From Psychrosphaera haliotis (GTDB taxonomy: Bacteria; Pseudomonadota; Gammaproteobacteria; Enterobacterales; Alteromonadaceae), in NCBI RefSeq assembly GCF_009728465.1, contig NZ_WOCD01000001.1:496001-560000 (forward strand): a stretch of DNA of 64,000 nt, in the 5' to 3' direction. The notes beneath the pieces are model-generated. The model ran no database searches. It was not told the DNA's origin and saw nothing but the letters and a program-made list of their open reading frames with translations. This document shows positions 29,101 through 35,823 of this stretch, in pieces (within the stretch, counting starts at the first letter, position 1; each line of letters opens with the position of its first letter). Both the position numbers and the translations under genes were made by a program.

Positions 29101-30232
29101 AGTTGAAAATGATGACTACAGCGAAACCAGTGCTATTCAAGATATTGTAAATGGCTTAAATGCGATTGCACCAGCTAACAAGCACTATGCTTTTGTTAAT
29201 CCTGGTATTGACCAATTAGGTACTGACCAAATCAAGGTAGCATTAATTTATAATGATTTAGCAGTAACTGAAGTTGGCACAGCGGCTACGCTAACAGGCT
29301 TCCCATTTGAATATCATAATCGCCCTCCTTTAGCTCAATCTTTTGAAAGTATTGAAACCGGTGATGCACTTACTGTTGCTATCAACCATTTCCGCTCAAA
29401 AGGCTGCTCAAGCAGCGGTGGTGTTGAAAATGAAGATAAAGGCGATGGCCAAGGTTGTTACAACTTGCGTCGTGTTCAAGCTGCCGAAGCAGTAACAGCT
29501 TGGTTAGCAACGAACCCTACTGGCGTTGAAGACGAAGACAAGCTAATTATGGGTGACTTAAACGCTTATACAAAAGAAGATCCAATTACGACAATTGTTA
29601 ACGCAGGTTACACAAACTTAATTGAATCTTTAAAAGGCGCAGGTACTTACTCTTATACTTACCAAGGTGAATCTGGCACCATTGACCACGCTTTAGCAAG
29701 TGAGTCATTAACCGCCAAAGTGGTTGATATTGCTGAATGGCACATCAATACGGACGAGCCTAAAGTTTTAGACTACAACGTTGAATATAAGAGCGAAGAT
29801 CAGTTAGTAACATTCTATGATACTGACGCGTTCCGAGCTTCTGACCATGATCCTGTTGTTATAGAGCTTAATACTGAATTTGCCTTTATCACAAAAACTA
29901 AAGTTATTGATGATATCGACAAGTTTAAGCGCTGGTTCTGGTGGTTCTGGTATCAACCGCAAAACGTATTTAGAGTTAATGTGCCTGAAGAAACCACTTT
30001 GTTAAACGTTTCTTTGTCCGGTGGTTACGGCAACGCAGATTTATACTTACGTGAAGGTAAAAAAGCCAACAAACGTCACTTTGACTGTCGCTCTAACAGC
30101 GCCGGAAATAATGAAGTTTGTGAAATTGAAATGCCGAAATCTGGGAATTGGTATATCAGTGTGAAGGGCCGTAACTATTATGATACGACCATGACCATTG
30201 AAACGACGATGCCAGCTAATGCAGCGCAATAA
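26126..30232 (+). CDS. Large secreted nuclease: EndA-type endonuclease I fused to ExeM-like exonuclease/phosphatase fold
   Basis: 1368-residue exported protein (signal peptide ending NTQA-ND). Order: endonuclease I (EndA/NucM) domain at about 50-285 with NREHVWAKSHGF and DIHHLRPSDISINSSRSNL; Pro/Asp/Glu-rich linker (about 288-320, a repeated TDPEEP); two lamin-tail-like domains (about 322-495 and 498-665, each with DGSLSGG or DGPLSGG and GQPWEYMDGWA); OB-like segment (about 683-925); endonuclease/exonuclease/phosphatase domain (about 937-1250) with ASFNVLNYF, LLEVENDD, INHFRSKG, MGDLNAY and SDHDPV; and a C-terminal prepeptidase-like domain (about 1277-1360). It probably degrades extracellular DNA for nutrients or biofilm turnover. 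It lacks the GlyGly-CTERM tail known from some ExeM proteins. Confidence 0.9.
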   Translation: MKYLSLTVFACLVSANTQANDINSPCFNCPDLDKVADSATYIDSDYYSDVINAINSGQSQQQIKSLLSSAISANHKRLTYSEVWSALTKTDEDPSNPDNVMLLYKGISIPKLSNGSGSQSTNPDNWNREHVWAKSHGFPSSSLEAYSDIHHLRPSDISINSSRSNLDFDNSDNPLPEAPSNRYDSNSFEPRDAVKGDVARMVLYMDTRYEGFDSTPDLTVVNQITSTGEPLLGKLCRLLEWHEADPVDAFEANRNSVIYEYQGNRNPFIDHPEWVESVFPKAACADEPTEPTDPIDPVDPEEPTDPEEPTDPETPTTPTSAPLIISAAYDGPLSGGLPKGVEIFVTQDIADLSVCGFGSANNGGGSDGQEFTFPADSATKGEYIYLASEASQFEAFMGFAPDYTAGAANVNGDDALELFCNGEVVDVLGDINTDGTGQPWEYMDGWAARKANSTVNGGVYNADEWVFSGKNALDGATSNATADTAIPVQTFTQSVSLFITGAVDGSLSGGIPKAIEIYVGSDIADLGQCGVGSANNGGGTDGEEFTFPAGTSASAGSFIYIASESTGFTTFFGFAPDFTSGALAINGDDAVELFCDGEVIDVFGDINSDGTGQPWEYMDGWAYRVNGSTANEGSFDVTNWLFSGKNALDGSSDNATANTPFPIASYSNEGEVEPEPDLLGQCADEATFIHAIQGPDFESPLLNETRVIEGVVTASIPAVGGFFVQEQLADQDDNSLTSEGIFVSYEVDGDMPAVGSIVRVLGSVVESYGKTTLRADKAALECGTDIIVPVTVSLPFDSAEQQESLEGMYVRFEQDLTVTDNYNLGRYGEVTLSSERLFVPTNLYLPGTDEVANLTAQNKLNKILLDDAVNGSNPEVVKYPTGGLSADNTLRSGDKVNALEGIIDYSFGNFRVLPTVEPTFIHENLREAEPTLESGNLRIASFNVLNYFNGDGLGEGFPTSRGADSAEEFDRQRDKILNAITTMDADIIGLLEVENDDYSETSAIQDIVNGLNAIAPANKHYAFVNPGIDQLGTDQIKVALIYNDLAVTEVGTAATLTGFPFEYHNRPPLAQSFESIETGDALTVAINHFRSKGCSSSGGVENEDKGDGQGCYNLRRVQAAEAVTAWLATNPTGVEDEDKLIMGDLNAYTKEDPITTIVNAGYTNLIESLKGAGTYSYTYQGESGTIDHALASESLTAKVVDIAEWHINTDEPKVLDYNVEYKSEDQLVTFYDTDAFRASDHDPVVIELNTEFAFITKTKVIDDIDKFKRWFWWFWYQPQNVFRVNVPEETTLLNVSLSGGYGNADLYLREGKKANKRHFDCRSNSAGNNEVCEIEMPKSGNWYISVKGRNYYDTTMTIETTMPANAAQ

Positions 30233-30286
30233 TTAAACTACGTTAAGATTTAATTAAGTTTTAATTAAACTATAATTAATTGTAAG

Positions 30287-30319
30287 GCCGTTAGAAGCTC
30301 TGTTTCTAGCGGCTTTTTT
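30287..30319. terminator. Terminator between the nuclease and the 2OG dioxygenase genes
   Basis: GCCGTTAGAA and TTTCTAGCGGC form a hairpin with one mismatch, followed by seven T on the plus strand, 55 bases after the nuclease stop. The right edge touches the stop codon of the convergent minus-strand gene. Confidence 0.8.
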
Positions 30320-30998
30320 ATACCTGCGAAAACTGACGTATAAGATTATGGTATACATTGTGTAGCTGATCTAAATGCTCGCGGCTCGTATTGCCTTCTT
30401 TTATTAGATCTTGAATGGTTTGATCTAACTTAAACAAAGACTGCCGAGTTGTTACGTCACCGACCATGCTTTGCATCCAAGTAATAACCGCAATTCGTCG
30501 ACCTTTGGTTACGGCCGTCACTTTATGCAAACTGCTAGACGGGTATACCACAACATAACCAGCAGGTAGCTTAACCTGTTGCTCGCCAAACTCTGTTTGA
30601 ATAATGAGTTCACCGCCTTCGTATTCATCTGGCTCACTTAAAAATAAAGTCATGGATACGTCACTACGCAATACTTCGTTGCTATTAGGCAAACGCATTA
30701 TGGCCGCATCAACGTGATAACCGTATTCTTCAGATTCTGAATAGCGATTAAAACACGGAGGAAATATTTTTTGAGGCAATGCCGCCGACACCACTTTAGG
30801 TGCTGAGCCAATTCGACCCAATAACTCGTTCGCTAAGTCTTTTATTATGGGATCGTTAGGGTTAGCTTGATTGTTCTTTTTGACAGATGAAGCCATACCC
30901 ATAGCGGTTTTATCACCATTTTCCCACTCGGTCTTTAAGAGCGCCTCACGTACAACTTTAACTTCATCACTGGTAAGAAGCTGATCAATAACAACCAT
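30318..30998 (-). CDS. PKHD-type Fe(II)/2-oxoglutarate dioxygenase (PiuC/YbiX-like)
   Basis: 226-residue cytoplasmic hydroxylase of the PKHD/prolyl-4-hydroxylase-like group. The iron triad is visible: His95 and Asp97 in YGYHVDAAI, and His158 in SSLHKV; Arg168 in KGRRIAV probably binds 2-oxoglutarate. FNRYSESEEYG and YEGGELIIQT are typical for the family. Relatives called PiuC sit next to iron-siderophore receptors and are iron-regulated. Here a TonB siderophore receptor with a Fur-like site lies directly upstream in the same direction, though a terminator-like hairpin separates them. The biological substrate is unknown. Confidence 0.9.
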   Translation of the reverse strand: MVVIDQLLTSDEVKVVREALLKTEWENGDKTAMGMASSVKKNNQANPNDPIIKDLANELLGRIGSAPKVVSAALPQKIFPPCFNRYSESEEYGYHVDAAIMRLPNSNEVLRSDVSMTLFLSEPDEYEGGELIIQTEFGEQQVKLPAGYVVVYPSSSLHKVTAVTKGRRIAVITWMQSMVGDVTTRQSLFKLDQTIQDLIKEGNTSREHLDQLHNVYHNLIRQFSQV

Positions 30999-31044
30999 AT
31001 AAACCTCAATATTAAAAACTTTCTTATTTTATGTAATATAAACG

Positions 31045-31089
31045 AAAAAATGCCTACCTGTTATCTCCCAATAACAAGTAAGCATTTTT
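31045..31089 (-). terminator. Terminator after the siderophore receptor gene
   Basis: Read on the minus strand, AATGCTTAC-TTGTTAT and ATAACAGGTAGGCATT pair around a short loop and are followed by a run of T. It lies 24 bases after the receptor stop and 47 bases before the dioxygenase start, so the downstream gene may depend on read-through or its own promoter. Confidence 0.75.
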
Positions 31090-31112
31090 AGTCTTAATGT
31101 TTGTAGCGAATT

Positions 31113-33428
31113 TTAGAACTGGTAGTTCATAGTGAAACGAACAGAGCGAGCATCGCCCAAGTACATAAATGCACCAGAACGGTATGCTGCAGTCCAATAC
31201 TCTTTATCTAAAACGTTACCAATGTTAAGACGTAAGGTTACATCTTCAGTGGCATTGTAGTTAGCAAATAAGTTAACAACTTGGTAGCTAGGAACAACAA
31301 TAGAGTAACGATCGTTTTCTGAGTCGTAACCTGCTGCAGTATCTGGTTGACCACCAAACATTTCGCTCTGGTATGAGTAGTCACCACCAAACGAGAATGT
31401 TTCTGTTGGCTGGTAACGTAACTGAAGATATAAACTCTTATCAGCAAAGTTACTTAGCGCTAATCCTACGTTGTCTTCATTATAAGACTCTAGTACTTCA
31501 GACTTCATAGACGTTGCAGAGAACTGCATGCTTAGCTGTTCGTTAATGTCACCAACTAGACCAAATTCAACACCTTTAACACGGTTTTTACCAGTATTTA
31601 ATGTGCCCAATGTAGAGTAGCTATCACCAACACTTTCCATCACGTCTTTTTTCGTCATTTGGAATAGTGCAGCCGTTGCCATAAATTTATGGTCAAATAG
31701 TTGCCACTTTGTACCAATTTCAATATTTTCTACAATCTCAGGATCAGCATTTTGCGCTTGATCTGGGTCACCACAAATACCGCCGTAACCACAGTTAGCA
31801 CCTAGGTCAGATTCACCACCGTTAATATTGGTTGCAGTGCTGAAGTTAATGTAAACATTTCCATCTTCAGTAATGCTATGTAGTAGCCCAATATGACCGT
31901 TGTGCATGTCGTCTTCATACTCGTATAAAACGTCACCTGAACGGCCGCTTGTATCGTTGCTGTAATCAAAGCTGTCTTGACGTAAACCTAGGAATAATTG
32001 AGTTTCCTCAGTCAATTCAATGGTATCCATTACGTAAGCAGATACCGTATTAATTTCGAATATCGCATCCGAATCGCCTTGTGTATAAGCTCTTTGCATT
32101 AAGCTTGATGCATTTTGAACAACTGAACCATTGGCATCTAATAAACAGTAGGAATTAGAAACCCCACCTCTACCACTTACACGACAATTTGAATCACCCA
32201 TCGCTTCGTAGTTATAAAAACCGTTGTCTACTTTTTCGTCTGTAAACTCTAGGCCGTAAACTAGTTTATGCTTTTTGCCTAACGCCGTAATGTTTGAAAT
32301 TAGGTTAAATTGAGTCGCAAAGTACTCAACTTCTTGCCAACCTTGGTGTGTACTTAAGTTTATTGATGCTGCGCCTGGAGCTGTTGTATCACTTGCATCA
32401 CGGGTTGTACCGCGCGCACCAGTAGTAATATAACCGTTTTCTGTTTTACCAAAACGCGTAGAGTTATAGAACATTAGGTCTTCGTTAATTTCATATTCAG
32501 TGCGAAGCGTAAATGTTGACAGTTCTGACTCTTGGAAATCTTCGTCTTGAGCATAAACTGGAATATCTGAAACAGGTTTACGCGTAGTTTGGTCAAAATA
32601 ACTACCTAAGTCAGGGCGGTCATCTGCGCTCAAATAATAAAAATCAGCAATAAAGTTTAATTTATCATTTGCTTGGTAAACACCTGATAATTGAGCACCT
32701 TCACGAGAACGCTCAATACCGTCACGGCCTGGCTTAGTATCTTCTGCAGATAATAAGTTAATTCGTACTGCCGCATTGTCATTAATTGATGCGTTGTAAT
32801 CCGCAGTTAAGCGGTAATAGTCATCAGTGCCAAAGCTTGCATCTACACGACCGAAGTTGTAAGACGTTGAGGCCTTTTTAGTTACACTGTTTACTGCGCC
32901 ACCTGAAGAACCACGACCAGCAAAAGTCGAGCTTGGACCTTTAGTAATTTCAACACGTTCTGTAGCAAAACTTTCACGAGTTGTCATACCTGGATCACGT
33001 AAACCATCAACAAAAACATCACTGCGAGCTTCGTGGCCACGAATGATATAACGGTCACCAAAGGCATTGCCGTTTTCACCAGTACCTAACGTAACACCTG
33101 ATTGTGCAGATAGAATATCTTTCAGATCAGTCTTACCTGATTCTTGAATTTGGTCTTGAGTTAGAATGTTAATTACTTGAGGAGTATCAACTAGATCATT
33201 AACTCGACGTAAGTCACCTGACTTATCAACATGATAAATAGAGTTTCTAACACCGTGTACCTCAATACGTTCAATTGCTTCTGCAGATTCGCATTGCTTA
33301 TCTTTTTTAACATCACAAGTTTCTTCAACAGGTGCTGCATAAATAGCTGTTGAACCTAAAACTAAAGAGGCTGCTAATGTTTGAGCGCCCAAATTCATTT
33401 GTTCTGAAAGGTATGTTTTTTTCTTCAC
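31113..33428 (-). CDS. TonB-dependent siderophore receptor, catecholate type (Fiu-like)
   Basis: 771-residue outer-membrane receptor importing ferric siderophore with energy from TonB-ExbBD. After a signal peptide (cleaved near IYA-APVEE) comes a candidate TonB box (AIERIEVHGV), a plug domain with TPQVINILTQDQIQESG, YIIRGHEARSDVFVDGLRD and VEITKGPSSTFAGRGSSGG, and a 22-strand-type barrel ending VRFTMNYQF. The plug wording is that of the Fiu/BfrD-like siderophore group. A Fur-box-like palindrome lies 70-90 bases upstream of the start, supporting iron repression. The exact ligand is not predictable from the sequence alone. Confidence 0.9.
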   Translation of the reverse strand: MKKKTYLSEQMNLGAQTLAASLVLGSTAIYAAPVEETCDVKKDKQCESAEAIERIEVHGVRNSIYHVDKSGDLRRVNDLVDTPQVINILTQDQIQESGKTDLKDILSAQSGVTLGTGENGNAFGDRYIIRGHEARSDVFVDGLRDPGMTTRESFATERVEITKGPSSTFAGRGSSGGAVNSVTKKASTSYNFGRVDASFGTDDYYRLTADYNASINDNAAVRINLLSAEDTKPGRDGIERSREGAQLSGVYQANDKLNFIADFYYLSADDRPDLGSYFDQTTRKPVSDIPVYAQDEDFQESELSTFTLRTEYEINEDLMFYNSTRFGKTENGYITTGARGTTRDASDTTAPGAASINLSTHQGWQEVEYFATQFNLISNITALGKKHKLVYGLEFTDEKVDNGFYNYEAMGDSNCRVSGRGGVSNSYCLLDANGSVVQNASSLMQRAYTQGDSDAIFEINTVSAYVMDTIELTEETQLFLGLRQDSFDYSNDTSGRSGDVLYEYEDDMHNGHIGLLHSITEDGNVYINFSTATNINGGESDLGANCGYGGICGDPDQAQNADPEIVENIEIGTKWQLFDHKFMATAALFQMTKKDVMESVGDSYSTLGTLNTGKNRVKGVEFGLVGDINEQLSMQFSATSMKSEVLESYNEDNVGLALSNFADKSLYLQLRYQPTETFSFGGDYSYQSEMFGGQPDTAAGYDSENDRYSIVVPSYQVVNLFANYNATEDVTLRLNIGNVLDKEYWTAAYRSGAFMYLGDARSVRFTMNYQF

Positions 33429-33495
33429 TTTTTTATTCCATAAGCGGTTGATTTAACTTAACGGCGGCAAGAATAAATCAATGAATGACAAATGT

Positions 33496-33516
33496 AAATG
33501 ATAATGGTTCGCATTT
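33496..33516 (-). promoter_or_regulatory. Fur-box-like operator upstream of the siderophore receptor
   Basis: The stretch AAATGATAAT-G-GTTCGCATTT has 10-base arms with 7 of 10 complementary positions, and its TGATAAT half fits the Fur consensus well. It sits 68-88 bases upstream of the receptor ATG, in the expected promoter zone. Confidence 0.65.
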
Positions 33517-33712
33517 AGATTAAAATCATTGATTTTTTTCAACATAGTGTAAATCTAATAACGAATGCGGTTGATTTATGTGTTTCAATACATATATAAG
33601 TAGTTACTAATACATAAATTGTTAGCCCCTTTCTTTTTAGGTGCTACAGTTTTATTGAGCAACCCATATAGAGAAGTTTAAATTTCTATCATTTTAGTTA
33701 TTAGGATTATGC

Positions 33713-34114
33713 ATGAAAACATCACAAGAGTTAGTCGCTGAAGTCAGAAAGACAATTAATGAAATATCCACTTCACAGCTAAATGAACTGCTTCACAAAG
33801 AAGAAGTCATCGTTATTGATGTAAGAGAGCCAGGAGAGTTTGCTGCAGGTCATGTTCCATCTTCGGTAAATTTCCCTAGAGGTGTATTGGAAATGAAAAT
33901 TCACACTCACCCTGCCGTGGGTTATGAGTGTGATACAGAAACAGCGCTGAAAGAACTTGCCGAAAAAGAGCTTTATTTAATTTGCCAATCTGGTGGGCGC
34001 TCAGCATTATCAGCAGAGTCATTAAAGCGATTAGGTTTCAGCAAAGTTACATCGGTAGCCGGTGGTATGAAAGACTGGAAAGAACAAGGCTTACAGATTG
34101 TTCAGCCTAGCTAG
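33713..34114 (+). CDS. Rhodanese-domain sulfurtransferase
   Basis: 133-residue single-domain rhodanese. The domain runs from about residue 20: VIVIDVREPGEFAAGHVPSS is the conserved early part and YLICQSGGRSALSAESL carries the catalytic Cys91 that holds a persulfide. ATG at 33713 follows TTAGGATT. No signal peptide, so a cytoplasmic protein. Its sulfur donor and acceptor are unknown. It is followed 114 bases later by an ssb gene, and the neighbours do not suggest a pathway. Confidence 0.9.
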   Translation: MKTSQELVAEVRKTINEISTSQLNELLHKEEVIVIDVREPGEFAAGHVPSSVNFPRGVLEMKIHTHPAVGYECDTETALKELAEKELYLICQSGGRSALSAESLKRLGFSKVTSVAGGMKDWKEQGLQIVQPS

Positions 34115-34228
34115 TTCGCTATTTTGCTCCTTCGTTAACTAGCTAAGGGACAGTTTTAATTAATAAAATTGCCTTTATCCGTGATCCACTTGTATGGTTA
34201 TACAACAACCAAACAACAAGGAATGATC

Positions 34229-34675
34229 ATGGCTAGAGGCATTAACAAAGTAATTTTAATTGGCACATTAGGTAACGATCCTGATGTAAAGCATCTACCG
34301 AATACAAATTGTATGGCTACTATTAGTGTCGCTACAAATGAGAGTTGGAAAGACAAAACAACCGGTGAGTTAAAAACTAAAACAGAGTGGCATCGAGTGG
34401 TTCTGTTTGGAAAAGTCGCTGAAATTGCCGAGCAATACCTGACCAAAGGCTCCCAAGTTTATATCGAAGGTAAGTTACAAACTAAAAAGTGGACAGATCA
34501 AACAGGCCAAGACAAGTACTCCACCGATGTGGTTGTGGATATGATGGGTCAACTGCAAATGTTAGGTGGTAAGCCCACTTTACCAAACTCCACAAACCAA
34601 AACCAAGCTGCAACTCTTGCTGTAAAGCCACCCACTAAAGAAGCTTTAGAAATGGAAGATTCAATACCCTTTTAG
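34229..34675 (+). CDS. ssb: Single-stranded DNA-binding protein, short form
   Basis: 148-residue SSB. I place the start at the ATG at 34229, preceded by AAGGA, because [21 protein letters not shown] is the standard SSB beginning; upstream in-frame codons do not fit. The OB fold spans residues 1-110 ([22 protein letters not shown]), followed by a short linker and the C-terminal tip MEDSIPF, a weakly acidic version of the usual DDDIPF that recruits repair and replication partners. The linker is shorter than in typical chromosomal SSBs (about 170-180 residues). It may be a secondary copy, which cannot be judged within the window. Confidence 0.88.
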   Translation: MARGINKVILIGTLGNDPDVKHLPNTNCMATISVATNESWKDKTTGELKTKTEWHRVVLFGKVAEIAEQYLTKGSQVYIEGKLQTKKWTDQTGQDKYSTDVVVDMMGQLQMLGGKPTLPNSTNQNQAATLAVKPPTKEALEMEDSIPF

Positions 34676-34893
34676 TTCGCTACTTTAGTTTGATCTTTTA
34701 GAACTTTAATGTGCTGTTTCAGAAGTTTAACTTGCCCTTTTAGAACTTTAATTTGAAGCCGTCCTGGCTCGTATGATGCTAACAGAATTAGGTGAACATC
34801 CTTGTTCCTCGTCGTTCCTAGGACGCTAATTTAATGATATAACAATGAAGTTCAATAACTGGACAAAAACACATGTATGCAGTTTTTACATGT
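34676..34893 (-). repeat. Intergenic remnant with three 21-bp repeats (34695-34757)
   Basis: Three units of 21 bases, starting CTTTTAGAACTTTAATGTGC, occur at 34695-34757. On the minus strand they read as three heptads (IKVLKGQ, VKLLKQH, IKVLKDQ) within an open frame from about 34827 to 34680 that contains GTTRNKDVHLILLASYEPG. There is no ATG or ribosome-binding site that fits, so this is probably a relic or dispersed repeat and not an active gene. Confidence 0.45.
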
Positions 34894-35823
34894 TTAATAG
34901 ATAGACAGACCAAGTTCTTCGGCAATGTTAGCAACGACTTTCATGGCAACAACTGAATTACCGAAGCTGTTTAGTGGTGGGCTCCAAGCGCAAATAACAC
35001 CATAATTTGGAACGATCGCCACAATACCGCCACCAACACCGCTTTTAGCTGGCAAACCAACAGAAAAAGCGAACTCCCCCGATTGGTCATACATACCACT
35101 GGTTGATAAAATAGCATTAACCCGATGTGTATCTTTTCGAGAGCAAACCGTTTGATTATTAGTAGGATTAATTCCTTTATTCGCCAAAAACAACAAGCTT
35201 TTTGCTAGTTGTTCACAACTCATTGCCACTGAGCATTGAGTAAAATAATGGCTTAATACATCAGGTATAGGCGACTCTATATTGCCAAAACTTTTCATTA
35301 GGTACGCTAACGCCGCATTTCGACTACCATGTTGCATTTCTGACTCATAGACGCTTGAGTCAATATGAATAGACTCGTCTCCAGCTAACTGACGTAAAAA
35401 GTTTACGAAAGACAATTTACTCGCAGAATAATGACTAGCTAAAACATCAGAAACTAGTAACGCGCCAGCATTTATAACGGGGTTTCTAGGTATGCCCTTT
35501 TCCCATTCTAGTTGAATAATTGAGTTAAAAGGCTGCCCAGAAGGCTCCATATGAACCCTTGTCCATAATTCATCACCTAGTCGATTCATCGCTAGCACTA
35601 AGCCGAATACCTTCGAGATACTCTGAATTGAAAACGGAATACCTCCGTTTCCGGCTGAAACAACATCGCCATCGATTGTCGCTACGGCTACTCCTGCAAG
35701 GTTGCTGGGAACTTCAGCTAAAGCAGGTATATAGTCCGCGACTTTACCTAATTCATAAGACGCCTTATTGGCATCTAATATTTTGGCTATTTTTAGCTTT
35801 AAATCTGACAAGTCTTTGATCAT
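34894..35823 (-). CDS. glsA: Glutaminase GlsA
   Basis: 309-residue serine-dependent glutaminase that hydrolyses L-glutamine to glutamate and ammonia, usual length for the beta-lactamase-like family. The catalytic SxxK is visible as Ser68-Ile-Ser-Lys71 in IQSISKVFG; other family segments are NPVINAGALLVSD, SEMQHGSRNAALAYLMKSFGNI and KSGVGGGIVAIVPN. Its start overlaps the stop of the upstream TPR lipoprotein gene in an ATGA arrangement, so it is probably translationally coupled to it, an unusual partnership. Glutamate made here could feed proBA or acid tolerance, but that is inference. Confidence 0.94.
   Translation of the reverse strand: MIKDLSDLKLKIAKILDANKASYELGKVADYIPALAEVPSNLAGVAVATIDGDVVSAGNGGIPFSIQSISKVFGLVLAMNRLGDELWTRVHMEPSGQPFNSIIQLEWEKGIPRNPVINAGALLVSDVLASHYSASKLSFVNFLRQLAGDESIHIDSSVYESEMQHGSRNAALAYLMKSFGNIESPIPDVLSHYFTQCSVAMSCEQLAKSLLFLANKGINPTNNQTVCSRKDTHRVNAILSTSGMYDQSGEFAFSVGLPAKSGVGGGIVAIVPNYGVICAWSPPLNSFGNSVVAMKVVANIAEELGLSIY

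Noticed and set aside
34676-34893. Active gene encoding a coiled-coil peptide
   Set aside because: The open frame has no start codon with a ribosome-binding site; kept as a repeat remnant only.
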